Assembly (NCBI GenBank): GCA_963769605.1 | Contig: CAVYML010000003.1 | Coordinates: 186,001-250,000 of the forward strand | Source of the DNA: Fen-1254 sp963769605 | Lineage (GTDB): Bacteria; Bacteroidota; Ignavibacteria; UBA10030 | Reading direction: 5' to 3' | Length of the DNA: 64,000 nucleotides | In this document: positions 44,823 through 56,133 of the stretch, in pieces | Position numbering within the stretch: the stretch's first letter is position 1 | Layout of the letters: the number at the start of each line of letters is the position of its first letter | Translations under genes and position numbers: made by a program | The notes under the pieces: model-generated | Databases searched by the model: none | What the model was told of the DNA's origin: nothing | What the model saw: the letters and a program-made list of their open reading frames with translations, nothing else

Positions 44823-45200
44823 ATGCAACACGACTTTTTCTCTTCGACGAACACTATCACGACTATGCCGGAGATTTCCAGCCCTGACTGCCTCGAAATC
44901 TGGCCTGCGTGGTCGCCTGATTGTAAGGTTCATTATTTTTGCAGTGCTCCTAAAAAAGAGAACTTTGAAGATACTTCGGTCGCTGGTCTTGCATACGATA
45001 AAATCAAATACGATTTAATAAGGATTGCCTATTATCCGGTAAGTCGCGTCTGGGGGAAACTCGAAACCATAATTTCCTCCTCTGAGATTGGATTAAGTAT
45101 AACCAAACCGAGGGTTTCACCCGTCGGCCGCTTTGTTCTCTTCACAACAGCTCAACACAGTCGATTCCCGATCTGTCTTCCTATCGCCGATATTTATTAG
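44823..45200 (+). pseudogene. fragment of a TolB/PD40-type propeller protein
   Basis: A 125-codon frame directly after the stop of the glycosidase. Its content (LEIWPAWSPDCKVHYFCSAP, KYDLIRIAYYP, then ISSSEIGLSITKPRVSPVGRFVLF) matches the blade pattern of TolB-like PD40 propeller proteins, normally several hundred residues long with a signal peptide. Both ends are missing: there is no signal peptide and the frame stops after LPIADIY where the family continues. It lacks a ribosome site of its own. A deletion remnant is the simplest reading. Confidence 0.65.
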
Positions 45201-45201
45201 A

Positions 45202-45240
45202 GGGTCTTCTCCCAACCGAGTGGGTGAAGACCCTTTCTTA
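45202..45240 (+). terminator. strong rho-independent terminator ending the secreted-protein locus
   Basis: GGGTCTTC-T-CCCA pairs with TGGG-T-GAAGACCC around ACCGAG (45202-45233), followed by TTTCTTA. It closes the plus-strand locus. Confidence 0.85.
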
Positions 45241-45407
45241 TAAGGGGTCACCACTTGTTCACCGAATTTCATTTCAATTGAATAATAACTCCACGTCTGT
45301 TTTTTAACATGATTGTCTTTGATGGACTGATCGAATTTATAATTCATAAATTTGAGAATAGCGTCGTTATTTTGAATTTTTGCTGTTGATCCTTTTTTGC
45401 ATGATAA

Positions 45408-45530
45408 AAGAAGCAGCCCAGGCATCCAGATTTTGAGCATCCAGACGGTATTACACCACATTATGACTATAAGGATCCCAATGGTAGTAATTGGAGAATT
45501 TTCCCAGACGGTACAATGGAACTTAAATGA
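45408..45530 (+). pseudogene. C-terminal tail of a polymorphic-toxin-like protein
   Basis: A 40-codon frame between two stops reads HPDFEHPDGI, then PHYDYKDPNG and SNWRIFPDGTMELK, with TGA at 45528. The PHxDYKDPNG...RIFPDG pattern is the usual very end of RHS/polymorphic toxin C-terminal domains. No start codon or body remains, so it is a remnant left by rearrangement, without an evident immunity gene. Confidence 0.5.
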
Positions 45531-45635
45531 AGAGCAAGGTATATATGTCAAACAAACTATCTATAAATAATCCTTCATATTCGGCTATTATATATGCTTG
45601 CATTCATTCTTAATTCTGGATTCTGAATACGTTCC

Positions 45636-45664
45636 TTGACAAATGGGCGGCTGGATGTTATATT
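45636..45664 (+). promoter_or_regulatory. promoter of the riboswitch-controlled PLP enzyme gene
   Basis: TTGACA (45636-45641), exactly 17 bp, TATATT (45659-45664). The start of transcription would fall about 25 bp before the riboswitch. Same boxes and spacing as the transposase promoter. Confidence 0.8.
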
Positions 45665-45693
45665 TTATTAGAAGCATTCATTTACATATATTG

Positions 45694-45809
45694 CTCTTAT
45701 CAAGAACGGCTGAGGGAACAGGCCCAGTGATGCCGTAGCAACCGGTTCCGCTGTATGCAGGATGACAGGTGCTAAATCCTGCTCCGTTAAGGCGGAGAAA
45801 GATGAGGAG
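45694..45809 (+). promoter_or_regulatory. SAM-I riboswitch (S-box leader)
   Basis: All S-box landmarks are present in order: CTTATCAAGA, GCTGAGGGA, GGCCC, GATGCCG then AGCAACCG, GGTGCTAAATCC, and AAAGATGAGG closing P1 with CTCTTATC. Binding of S-adenosylmethionine should favour the terminator that follows and switch off the downstream gene. Confidence 0.95.
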
Positions 45810-45831
45810 AAAGAGGAAATTATTTACACAG

Positions 45832-45861
45832 CCTCTTCTGTTCACCGGAAGAGGTTTTTTT
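45832..45861 (+). terminator. riboswitch expression-platform terminator
   Basis: CCTCTTC-TGTTCACCG-GAAGAGG followed by TTTTTTT, between the SAM-I aptamer and the coding start; the classic attenuator arrangement. Confidence 0.92.
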
Positions 45862-45883
45862 GTATTCAGAAAGGAATTCTGCT

Positions 45884-47020
45884 ATGCGTTTTCAAACAAA
45901 AACCGTCCATGTCGGTGTCGATAAAGACACTGCCTACAACAGCGTCGTTACGCCGATTTACCAGACATCGACATTCCGGTTCGAGGAAGTCGGAAAAACA
46001 AAAGGGTACGACTATACCCGCACACTGAATCCGACAAGGAAAGCGCTGGAAGAGAGCATTGCCGCTCTTGAAGGAGGGGCCGGCGCAAAGGCAGTGGCAA
46101 CCGGAATGGCCGCAACAATGACGGCGCTTCATTTTCTCCATGCCGGAGATCATATCGTTTGTACGAACGATTGCTACGGCGGTACGGAAAGAATTCTTCG
46201 CACATATGCGGAGCTTTTTAATTTTCAGGTTACGTACGTCAACATGACCGATCTTCAAACTGTCCGCACTGCTCTTCGCCCTAATACCAAAGCACTCTGG
46301 ATAGAAACTCCGAGCAATCCGCTTCTCAATATCGTCGATATCGAAGCTTTGACAAAAATAGCGCATGAACACGGTGCTCTTGCCTTTGCCGATAATACAT
46401 TTCTCTCTCCATACAACCAGCATCCGTTTGAATTCGGCGTGGATATTATTATTCATTCAACAACGAAATATTTAAACGGACACAGCGATGTCGTGGGCGG
46501 AGCCGTCGTTGCGAAAACACAGGAGCATGCCGACCGGCTGCAATATCTCGTGAATGCACTCGGCGTAAGTCAGGCGCCGTTTGACAGCTGGCTTGTCCTG
46601 CGAGGCATCAAAACGCTTGTTCCGCGCATGAAAGCGCATGAAGAAAATGCACGCGCGGTGGCGGAATTTCTGTGTGGAGATAAAAACGTCCGGCGTGTTT
46701 TTTATCCCGGCCTGCCTTCACATCCGGGTCACGAGCTTGCCAAACGTCAGCAGACGGGCTTCGGCGGAATGGTGTCGTTTGAAGTCGAAGGAGGCATCGA
46801 AAAGACAAGAAAAATTCTCGGCTCGACAAAAATATTTGCCCTTGCCGAATCACTCGGCGGCATCGAATCGCTTATCTGCCACCCGGCAACAATGACGCAC
46901 GGATCGATGAATCCGGAACTCCGGGAAAAAGCAGGGATCAATGAACGAATTATTCGGCTTTCAGTCGGCATTGAAGACAAGAACGATTTAATAGAGGATT
47001 TGGAACAAGCTCTTGAGTGA
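45884..47020 (+). CDS. metB: cystathionine gamma-synthase/lyase family PLP enzyme
   Basis: A 378-residue Cys/Met-metabolism PLP enzyme. The PLP-binding Lys195 lies in HSTTKYLNGHSD; other landmarks are YDYTRTLNPTR (42-52), the cofactor-phosphate loop with ATGMAA (72-77), DNTFLSPYNQ (170-179) and the C-terminal RLSVGIEDKNDL. ATG 45884 follows AAAGGAATTCT; the longer frame starts inside the terminator. SAM-I control places it in methionine synthesis, favouring cystathionine gamma-synthase (MetB), though sequence alone does not exclude cystathionine beta- or gamma-lyase. It stands alone, with no other met gene in the window. Confidence 0.88.
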   Translation: MRFQTKTVHVGVDKDTAYNSVVTPIYQTSTFRFEEVGKTKGYDYTRTLNPTRKALEESIAALEGGAGAKAVATGMAATMTALHFLHAGDHIVCTNDCYGGTERILRTYAELFNFQVTYVNMTDLQTVRTALRPNTKALWIETPSNPLLNIVDIEALTKIAHEHGALAFADNTFLSPYNQHPFEFGVDIIIHSTTKYLNGHSDVVGGAVVAKTQEHADRLQYLVNALGVSQAPFDSWLVLRGIKTLVPRMKAHEENARAVAEFLCGDKNVRRVFYPGLPSHPGHELAKRQQTGFGGMVSFEVEGGIEKTRKILGSTKIFALAESLGGIESLICHPATMTHGSMNPELREKAGINERIIRLSVGIEDKNDLIEDLEQALE

Positions 47021-47023
47021 GCA

Positions 47024-47160
47024 GTGAACTGTAAAGTGTGAATGGTAAATGGTAAATAGTGAATAGAATACAGGAGACAGAAGTAAGAAGAAACCAAGTA
47101 ACTTAAAAACAAAATAACTGATAAACCAAATAACTAAATAACTGCAACACTGCAGCACTA
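47024..47160. repeat. word-like repeats after the metB-like gene
   Basis: Immediately after the stop comes AGTGAACTGTAAAGTGTG, then GGTAAATGGTAAATAGTGAA, and further on CCAAATAACTAAATAACTGC. These are degenerate 7-8-base words, shared in part with 61737-61772. No gene. Confidence 0.6.
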
Positions 47161-47171
47161 AGAACTTTTTC

Positions 47172-48764
<1,593 letters not shown>

Positions 48765-49027
48765 TGTTCTATAATCTTTCTTCTCTTAGTTTATGATATC
48801 ATCTAATATACAGGAAAAAAGGAAATGACAAAGCGGAGAAAGCAGTGAAAACGACGGAATAGCTAAAATTCATAGGAATTGGGCAAATTGGAAAATTTTA
48901 TTCAGGAATGCGTTCTGTAGGATGCCGGGAATATTGACATTTCCGCAAAAATGCAGCATATATTTCTCTATAATTCGGCGGGTAAACACGGAAACGAAAT
49001 TTTTTCGGGAAAAAATAGGAGGAAAAA

Positions 49028-49717
49028 ATGAAGATCAAAACAATAATTTTCGGAGCTACCGGTATGGTTGGCGAAGGAGTCTTGCACGAGTCTCTTAAGC
49101 ACGAGGATGTTGAATCGGTACTGGTTATCGGCAGAAGGCCATGCAATGTTGAGCATCCGAAGCTCAAAGAAATCGTTCATCGGGATTTTTTTGACTACTC
49201 AAGCATCGCAGGACAGCTCAAAGGATATAACGCATGTTTTTTCTGCCTTGGCGTAAGCTCCCTTGGGAAAAAGGAAGATGAATACAGACGGATTACTTAC
49301 GATCTGACATTGGAGACTGCACGAACGTTATCGAATCTTAATCCGGACATGACGTTTTGTTATGTGTCCGGAGCTGGAACGGACAGCAGTGAAAAAGGGA
49401 AGATCATGTGGGCAAGAGTAAAAGGGAAGACGGAGAACGACCTGACCGAACTTTCGTTTAAAAAGGTTTTCCTCTTTCGGCCGGGACTTATCAAGCCGAT
49501 CAAAGGATTGAAACACGCTTTTACTTTAGCGAAAGCGGCAGGCGCCCTTTATCCGGTTTGGAAATTGTTGTTTCCGCGTTATGTATGCACATTGGAAGAT
49601 GTGGGTCGTGCAATGATCCACGCTGCCGCACAAGGATATTCTAAAAATATAATCGAATGCAAAGATATTGCCATTCTGGCCGGATCAGGTGATAACAGCG
49701 ACGAGAAAACTGCGTGA
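49028..49717 (+). CDS. NAD(P)-binding atypical SDR protein
   Basis: A 229-residue Rossmann-fold protein of the atypical short-chain dehydrogenase group (NAD(P)H-binding, HTATIP2/YbjT-like). The nucleotide loop is GATGMVGEGVL (9-19), then VIGRRPC for the NADP ribose, CFFCLGVSSLGK (about 70-81), and YVSGAGTD near 116-123. The usual SDR catalytic Tyr-x-x-x-Lys is not evident: the equivalent region reads MWARVKGKTE. Enzyme activity is therefore uncertain. ATG 49028 follows the strong AGGAGG site (49018-49023). Confidence 0.85.
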   Translation: MKIKTIIFGATGMVGEGVLHESLKHEDVESVLVIGRRPCNVEHPKLKEIVHRDFFDYSSIAGQLKGYNACFFCLGVSSLGKKEDEYRRITYDLTLETARTLSNLNPDMTFCYVSGAGTDSSEKGKIMWARVKGKTENDLTELSFKKVFLFRPGLIKPIKGLKHAFTLAKAAGALYPVWKLLFPRYVCTLEDVGRAMIHAAAQGYSKNIIECKDIAILAGSGDNSDEKTA

Positions 49718-49762
49718 TTTAAATGGCATGACTCCGCGGTCGGCTTATTTACCCGCCTTGCT

Positions 49763-50587
49763 TCACGTTTTGGCGGGTTGCCGCTGCCTGATTACTTCGT
49801 AAAGAAATACCGCACATGCGCTCGCCACGTTGAGAGAGTCTACGCTTCCATGCATCGGCACAGCGACGGCTCTATCGCATACTGCTAGGATGCACGATGA
49901 AATGCCGTTTCCTTCACTGCCAAGCACGATACAGAGATCTTTCGTGCAGTCGGTCGTAGAGAGTGTATGCTTTTCTGCATGCGGATGGGCGGCAAGGACG
50001 GAAATGCCGTATTGCGTACGGAGTGTCTGTAAGGTCTCCATGAGATTCCTGCAATGGACAATCGGAAGAGTAAATACGCTTCCCATGGAATTTCGTACAG
50101 CACGTCGTAAATAAGGACTGCTTGAAGTTTCGCCGACCAGAATTCCATGCACGCCGAAAGCAGCGCAGTTTCGTACAACCACGCCGAGATTTTCCGAATT
50201 CGTCAAACCGTCTAATGCAGCGAGAAAATACGGCCTCGGTGCATCGGCCAAAACAGATTCGAGCGCGGCGGGAACCGGAATTTTGCCAAGTGCCATAATA
50301 CCCTGATGCAGGTTAAAGCCGACGATCGTTTCTACTATGTTTTTAGATGCAGTAAAAACCCGGATCGGTTCCGGCCGGGCTTCGAGCAGCGGCCGGTATT
50401 CATCGAGCCAGTCCGGCGTTATGAGCACGGAAAGAATTTCCAAACGACTTTCGATCAACCGCCGCACGACTTTTTCTCCTTCGGCAACAAAAATCCCTTC
50501 CCGAAAATGTTCAGCCGATTGCCGAAGCGTTTTATACGAATGCAGTTCCGGAATATCGAGAGATGATATGGCGATAACGTCCGTCAT
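49763..50587 (-). CDS. TrmH/SpoU-family RNA methyltransferase
   Basis: SAM-dependent 2'-O-ribose methyltransferase of rRNA or tRNA with a knotted SPOUT fold. The 274 residues have an N-terminal substrate-binding domain (about 1-110; FREGIFVAEGEKVVRRLIES near 28-47) and the catalytic domain with motif 1 NSENLGVVVRNCAAFG, motif 2 LGSEGNGIS and motif 3 VPMHGSVDSLNVASACAVFLYE. Asn and Arg of motif 1, Glu of motif 2 and Ser/Asn of motif 3 are all present. Which RNA position is modified cannot be told. Convergent with the SDR gene. Confidence 0.92.
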   Translation of the reverse strand: MTDVIAISSLDIPELHSYKTLRQSAEHFREGIFVAEGEKVVRRLIESRLEILSVLITPDWLDEYRPLLEARPEPIRVFTASKNIVETIVGFNLHQGIMALGKIPVPAALESVLADAPRPYFLAALDGLTNSENLGVVVRNCAAFGVHGILVGETSSSPYLRRAVRNSMGSVFTLPIVHCRNLMETLQTLRTQYGISVLAAHPHAEKHTLSTTDCTKDLCIVLGSEGNGISSCILAVCDRAVAVPMHGSVDSLNVASACAVFLYEVIRQRQPAKT

Positions 50588-50618
50588 GACATATCAATAT
50601 GACTAAATAAAGGGACAA

Positions 50619-50654
50619 AAAAAATCCCGCCGGAAAAAGCGGCCGGGATTTTAA
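50619..50654 (-). terminator. terminator of the alpha-2-macroglobulin/PBP1C operon
   Basis: On the minus strand AATCCCGGCCG-CTTTTT-CCGGCGGGATT (one bulge) followed by eight Ts, just after the stop at 50669. The flanking A and T runs make it potentially bidirectional. Confidence 0.88.
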
Positions 50655-50668
50655 TTGTATAGCCTCGA

Positions 50669-53600
50669 TTATTCTACGATGTGAATGATTCCTCCTCCGG
50701 AAGCGGAATAATAATTTTCATCGTACATCGCTTCCGCGGCGACGGGTGCATAATTAAAATCACCCTTTGTAACGGCTCGCACGAGGTAATAGAACGTTTT
50801 TGTTTTGCTCTCGTCGGTGAAATTCAAATAGTAATTGATGCGGTCGTCGCGAATATCGAAATAAAGAGGTTTATCCGCATCTTTTGTGAATTCATACTGT
50901 GTGTTTTCCGATAGGCGCGGATTTTCGATTTCAAATCCCGCCGGCAGGAGATCGGTGATTGCGACATTTTCCAAATCCTCAACGTCCGATTGAAGCGTCA
51001 ATTTAAGGACGAGCAAGGAATTCTGCTTAATATTATCGGTGCCGGCAGGACGGCCGAAGCGGTCGAAGAATTCCCGGCGTATACGCAGGTTTTTATCTTC
51101 AATTTTGATCTTGCCGTCTTTTCGTATTCCATTGATGACAATCGAATAATATATTTTTCCCTGGCCCTGTAAATTGATGGAAAGGGGCTGATCGAATTGC
51201 TCAAGCGTAAATTTTTGATTCCCTCCGGAATACTGTATTATTTTGTCTCCATAGATTATCGTGCCCTGAACCTTTGTTCCGCCTGCGCGGCGGGCGGCTT
51301 TTCCGAAACCGAGCAGAGTAAATGCATTGTCCTGCGTGCTGAACCAATAATCCTTTTTATATTCCGCGGAAAGATATTCCATATACCGTGCAATGTTCAC
51401 ATTATCAGGGTCCGTTTCCAAAAGAACATCGAGTATGATGGCGTTGGCTCGAATACGCGAATCGAACCATCTGCCGCACGTCCTGTCCGGTTCTTCCGTC
51501 TGAAATTGGCCGGGAACGATTTCCAGATACGTACGCCGGTCGCCGCTCAGCGCGAACGCGCCTCCAAGCAAATATTTTGTATCCTCGGTCAGCAGGTTCT
51601 TCGATGTCCTGTAAAAATTCATAACCGTCATATCCGGCTGACCGGCTAAAGCAAGAACATATAATGCGTAGATGGATGTTTTATTGGCAATACGCTTCAG
51701 AACCGAATGATAGGCTTCCTCGTAATAATAATCTTCGGTCTCTTTGTTGCGTGAAAGAGATTTAATAAAATTAAGTGCGGCAGTTAAAGTGCCGTCGGGG
51801 ACGGAATATCCGGCCCTTTTTGCCTCAACCAAAAAATGCGTCGCGTACACCGTCGTCCATGCATTGGTATAATCTCCGCCGGGCCAGTAGGAAAACGAAC
51901 CATCGCCCAATTGCATGCTGGTAATTTTTGAAATTGCCTCATTGACAAAGTATCCAGGGCTTCCGTAATCGAGAATGGACGGATCGAGCAGAAGAGCAAT
52001 ATCGCGCAAATAAATTTGCGGAAACGCTTTCGATGTCGTCTGCTCAAGACAGCCGTACGGATAACCGACAAGATCTTTCAATTGTTTTGCCATATTGGCA
52101 ACGGGGAAAGGGCTTAGCACCAAATATGCGCGGCGTCCGTAAGGGAGAAATGTATCGGGAATTTTTTCTGTGACGCTTTTTCCCGCTTCTGCAAAGCCGG
52201 TCATGCTTTCCGTTACATACGGTGCAATGGGGCGGATGGAGATTTCGGTTTCCGTTTTAAATTTTTCATTGAACGCATTTGTTTGCACTGTTACAGATGC
52301 CTTGCCCACTTCATTGCCCGCTTTAAGCGTGACATTGACGAACCGCTCCTGATTGGAGCCGACTTCCAACTGCGCCTCGGGCTGAAGAACGGCAATACCG
52401 CCTGTTGCGGCGATATTGAATTTCAGCGTTACCGGTTTTTCTGTGGTGTTAAATGCCGTAATCGGCATAGTTATAACATCATTCGGACTCAGGAATCTTG
52501 GCAAAGCAGGAGTAATGACGATCGGATCCGCGATTTTCATTGCTTTCTGGCTTGATCCGAAACGGCTGCCTTTATAGGCCACAGCCATAAGACGGACTTC
52601 GCCGTTGAAATCCGGAATATCGAGAGATACATTCACATTCCCGCTGCCGTCGGTCTTTTTCAGACCCGACCATAATGCCACGGGCTTGAATCGTTTGACG
52701 CTCAACGGATTGACCCGAAGTCCCCGACCTTCGTCGTCGCTTCCGCCTGTGCTGCTGTGTTTCTGTGCGGGTTCCGGAATCAGATCGCGGAAGAAATCAA
52801 ACGTTTCGGTCTGCAGCGCTTTTTTTGCATAAAAATATCCATAGGGATCGGGTGTCCGGTAATTTTTTATTTGACAGATACCCTCATCGATTGCTGCAAG
52901 TGTTATGAAAACGTCTTTCTCATCCGGCACATGAATGATTATATTTTGCTTTGTGCGCGGCCTGATTTTTTCCGGTGCATCGATAGAAACGTTGAATTTA
53001 TTCGACGACTTTTCCACCATTAAAGGCTCGAAGCCGTGACCGGTCAGAAGCGGGATGTTCTGTTCTTTTATATTTCTGAACAAAACCGCGCTAACATAGA
53101 CATTTGGAAGAAAATCTTCGTCCACATTCACATCCATCGATGCCGAGTTGTTTTTAACGTCTAAATACCTGTAACTAAAAACTTTATTGCGTTCCACGGT
53201 TACCAGCATTTTTCCATCGAACGGCGTTTGGAAAAGTATATGGGCTTTATCGTTCGGCGCATAAACCGCCTTATCGAGCACGATATTGACGCGGGCCTCA
53301 GGATTGATCTCGAACAACGTCAGGTCGGTCGATGCCCATTCGTATGCATAAAAACTGATCTGGTTATAACCCTGTTCACCCGATTTTGAAACGCGAACGT
53401 CATAATCGCCCGATCTGGAAACGCTGAAAGTATAAGCAGCGGCTGACGATGAGAGATTTATATCTTCCGATTTTTCCCGCACCTCCTGCTGCTCGGAAAC
53501 ATAGCGCAACATATTGTTCCTCGGATTCAAGCGCAGGACATTGTGCCACTCTTTCCGGATTATTTCTATATGTGCTTTAAACCCGTTCAGAGGTTTGTCG

Positions 53601-56098
53601 CCCGGATCGACTGCGGCGATATCGATTTTGAGCGGTGCATTGGGAGCGACATAATACGCGATATGGCTTTTGACGCCGATATAATATTCTTTGGGATAGA
53701 TCGTCGTCTGCACTACTTGATGAACGGGGCGTCCCGATTCATCGAAGACTGCAACTTTTCCCCGCATGCTCAAGATGCCGGTTGAGGATAATTCCTGCGG
53801 TATCTCGGCATCAAAGGATGCTGAACCGCTCGCATCTGTTTTATCTTCAGACGTAAGTACTTGATCGTTCTTCGGATTTGCTCCGTCATCGGAAAACCGG
53901 AAGTCGGGAAATTGTTTTGAGATGAACGGCATGCTTTCGAAAGATATTTCAAATTCCGTTTTCCTCTCCGAAGCCGGAGGACCGAAGAAATTATTTGCTT
54001 GAACGGTATAAAGAACTTTTTCGCCGAGTTTTGCCGTTTGTTTCGAGGGTGTAAGAATGACGCGCATGCGGTCGGGCACGAATTCTTCCACACTGACCCG
54101 GTATGACGATAAAAAGACGTCGTTGCCCGTGAGCAAATCGAAGCGATATTCCCCGGTTTGCGCGGTTTCCGACGTCTGGTAATTAATCTCGAACGACCCC
54201 TGTTCGTTGAGCGCTTGCTGCAGTTCGGATACTTTAAAATCACGCGGGTTAAAAATCCGGATTTTTACGGGCATATGTTCAAGTATCTTATCACTGAGAC
54301 TCCGCACAATACCGCTGACAAATATTTTTTCTCCCGGGCGGTAGAGATTGCGATCGCCGTACAGGAACGAATCGTACATCCCTTCAATATCCTGTTTTCC
54401 GGCGACATCATAGCGGGATGTTTCGATGCGGTAATCTTCTAAATGGATGAAATTGAAGTCATCTCCTTTTTCTGCCGTGACCAGTTTAAGCGTAAAATCC
54501 TCGCTTAATTTGGCAAAATTATAAAATGCAGCCAGGCCGTTGCCGTCCGTTTTTTCGGACGCCATTGTTTGATTGTTGGAAGAAATAAGATCTATCTTAA
54601 CGCCGGGAATCGGCGCATTATCGTTTAACCCGACTGCAAAAACAAGCAGTTCCTGAGCGCTCATTTTAACGATCATGCCTATATCAGAAATGGAAACGAG
54701 TTTCGACGTCCATCGCCACGATTCAGCCGGGTTCGAAATTTCGATAAGATAAAATCCTTTGTAATCCGTCTGAATATACGGGGCGAGATCCAATTGTGTT
54801 GTGACTTCTTGATTGGATTTGTTGGCAATCGAAATTTTTTGTTCGTTCAGAACACGCCCGTAGTTGCCGAGATAATAGCGGAATTTGCGATGCCTGCCGG
54901 CATATCCCTCATCCTCTTCGTCATAATCGTAATCATATCCCCTGCCCTGATACAGGAAATGCACGAGATTATTTTGAAAAACCTCGCTGACGCGCACATT
55001 GAGTTCCGTCATGTTCACTGTTTTAATATCCACCTTTCGGGCTCCGCTCATCAGCATGTATGTTCCCGCTGAGGACGTAAAACCAAAGGAAGGTTTAACG
55101 TTGCCGATAACAATATCCGCTTCGTACGGATTTGTCAATTTTGCGCCGAGGATGCTTTCTAATCCCTGATCGACCGAAAGATGGAAAGAGGTTCCGGGTT
55201 CGAATGCCCCCTTGATGCGAAACGACATGCGTTCATCGTGCTCGACTGTGAACTCACGTGAAGGGTTGATCGTAATATGTTTTTTTATTGTGGAGAGATC
55301 GACTTCCTGCGATAGTTTGAGAGTGATCCAGCTTGCCGAGCCGTCGAAGCCGAAATCGTGGCCGTAAATTTTAAGATCATCAAGAGCCGGCAGTTTAAAA
55401 ACAAAAGGTTCTTTCATCGCAAACGATGTCTTTGTTTCGGGAGATATCAAGTCCCGGTCGACGGCTATTTTGATTTCCCGCATCTTGCCGTATTGAACCG
55501 TTATGCCGATTTCAACCGGGATAATTTTGGCGGCCGATGAACTCATGATTTTTACGGTTTGAACAGGTTCGCCGTCAATGGTTATTTTTAAGTATTTATT
55601 AAGATCGTCCGGATTGATGTTGTAGGTAAATTCAAGATTTGCTTTCAGCCCAACGAGTCTCTTATTATCGATGCGGTCGTAGAAAAATTCCGCGCCTGAG
55701 AGTGTAAAAGAAGGAGTCGAAAACTCGAATTCGTCATCACTCTTGTATTTACTTGCATGCGCAAGGTTTGCAAGCAGGGCGCCGTTAATGGTTCCCCGAA
55801 ATTTTGCGTCGCCCGGCAATTCGGCATCAGGACTGAAAATAAGATGAGTCGTATCCGACCAGGTAAACTTGCCGTCGATATGAGGTTTAAACTCTACAAA
55901 GGCAGTCGTCATCCAGACATTTGTGGACTCAGGCGGAACGACGGCGCGGGAAAATGCAAATTGCAGCGCGCCGCCCTGACTGATAACACCCTTGGGCAGT
56001 TCGGATGTGAGGTACAAAGCCTCGGGATCCCGGCGTGAACATGATGAGAACATCAGTACACCGGACAGAGTAAGCAAAAAGAAAAATCGGCTTCGCAT
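50669..56098 (-). CDS. bacterial alpha-2-macroglobulin lipoprotein
   Basis: A very large (1809-residue) envelope protein that traps attacking proteases, of the YfhM/ECAM type. ATG 56098 is chosen for the AAAGGGAG site and because it starts the lipoprotein signal MRSRFFFLLTLSGVLMFSSC with its lipobox Cys at residue 20. Macroglobulin beta-sandwich domains fill most of the chain; the bait-type region is central. The intact thioester motif CLEQ is in YGCLEQTTSK (about residue 1350), followed by the alpha-alpha toroid (TED) and a C-terminal receptor-like domain. The partner PBP1C gene lies 36 bp upstream on the same strand; this pairing is widespread and links periplasmic protease defence with wall repair. 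Confidence 0.95.
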   Translation of the reverse strand: MRSRFFFLLTLSGVLMFSSCSRRDPEALYLTSELPKGVISQGGALQFAFSRAVVPPESTNVWMTTAFVEFKPHIDGKFTWSDTTHLIFSPDAELPGDAKFRGTINGALLANLAHASKYKSDDEFEFSTPSFTLSGAEFFYDRIDNKRLVGLKANLEFTYNINPDDLNKYLKITIDGEPVQTVKIMSSSAAKIIPVEIGITVQYGKMREIKIAVDRDLISPETKTSFAMKEPFVFKLPALDDLKIYGHDFGFDGSASWITLKLSQEVDLSTIKKHITINPSREFTVEHDERMSFRIKGAFEPGTSFHLSVDQGLESILGAKLTNPYEADIVIGNVKPSFGFTSSAGTYMLMSGARKVDIKTVNMTELNVRVSEVFQNNLVHFLYQGRGYDYDYDEEDEGYAGRHRKFRYYLGNYGRVLNEQKISIANKSNQEVTTQLDLAPYIQTDYKGFYLIEISNPAESWRWTSKLVSISDIGMIVKMSAQELLVFAVGLNDNAPIPGVKIDLISSNNQTMASEKTDGNGLAAFYNFAKLSEDFTLKLVTAEKGDDFNFIHLEDYRIETSRYDVAGKQDIEGMYDSFLYGDRNLYRPGEKIFVSGIVRSLSDKILEHMPVKIRIFNPRDFKVSELQQALNEQGSFEINYQTSETAQTGEYRFDLLTGNDVFLSSYRVSVEEFVPDRMRVILTPSKQTAKLGEKVLYTVQANNFFGPPASERKTEFEISFESMPFISKQFPDFRFSDDGANPKNDQVLTSEDKTDASGSASFDAEIPQELSSTGILSMRGKVAVFDESGRPVHQVVQTTIYPKEYYIGVKSHIAYYVAPNAPLKIDIAAVDPGDKPLNGFKAHIEIIRKEWHNVLRLNPRNNMLRYVSEQQEVREKSEDINLSSSAAAYTFSVSRSGDYDVRVSKSGEQGYNQISFYAYEWASTDLTLFEINPEARVNIVLDKAVYAPNDKAHILFQTPFDGKMLVTVERNKVFSYRYLDVKNNSASMDVNVDEDFLPNVYVSAVLFRNIKEQNIPLLTGHGFEPLMVEKSSNKFNVSIDAPEKIRPRTKQNIIIHVPDEKDVFITLAAIDEGICQIKNYRTPDPYGYFYAKKALQTETFDFFRDLIPEPAQKHSSTGGSDDEGRGLRVNPLSVKRFKPVALWSGLKKTDGSGNVNVSLDIPDFNGEVRLMAVAYKGSRFGSSQKAMKIADPIVITPALPRFLSPNDVITMPITAFNTTEKPVTLKFNIAATGGIAVLQPEAQLEVGSNQERFVNVTLKAGNEVGKASVTVQTNAFNEKFKTETEISIRPIAPYVTESMTGFAEAGKSVTEKIPDTFLPYGRRAYLVLSPFPVANMAKQLKDLVGYPYGCLEQTTSKAFPQIYLRDIALLLDPSILDYGSPGYFVNEAISKITSMQLGDGSFSYWPGGDYTNAWTTVYATHFLVEAKRAGYSVPDGTLTAALNFIKSLSRNKETEDYYYEEAYHSVLKRIANKTSIYALYVLALAGQPDMTVMNFYRTSKNLLTEDTKYLLGGAFALSGDRRTYLEIVPGQFQTEEPDRTCGRWFDSRIRANAIILDVLLETDPDNVNIARYMEYLSAEYKKDYWFSTQDNAFTLLGFGKAARRAGGTKVQGTIIYGDKIIQYSGGNQKFTLEQFDQPLSINLQGQGKIYYSIVINGIRKDGKIKIEDKNLRIRREFFDRFGRPAGTDNIKQNSLLVLKLTLQSDVEDLENVAITDLLPAGFEIENPRLSENTQYEFTKDADKPLYFDIRDDRINYYLNFTDESKTKTFYYLVRAVTKGDFNYAPVAAEAMYDENYYSASGGGIIHIVE

Positions 56099-56133
56099 AA
56101 GTCTCCCTTTATAATGGTATATCATTTTGTAAT

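Noticed and set aside
45117..45551. 144-codon minus-strand open frame
   Set aside because: It crosses the locus terminator and the plus-strand fragments, has no start support and no family resemblance.
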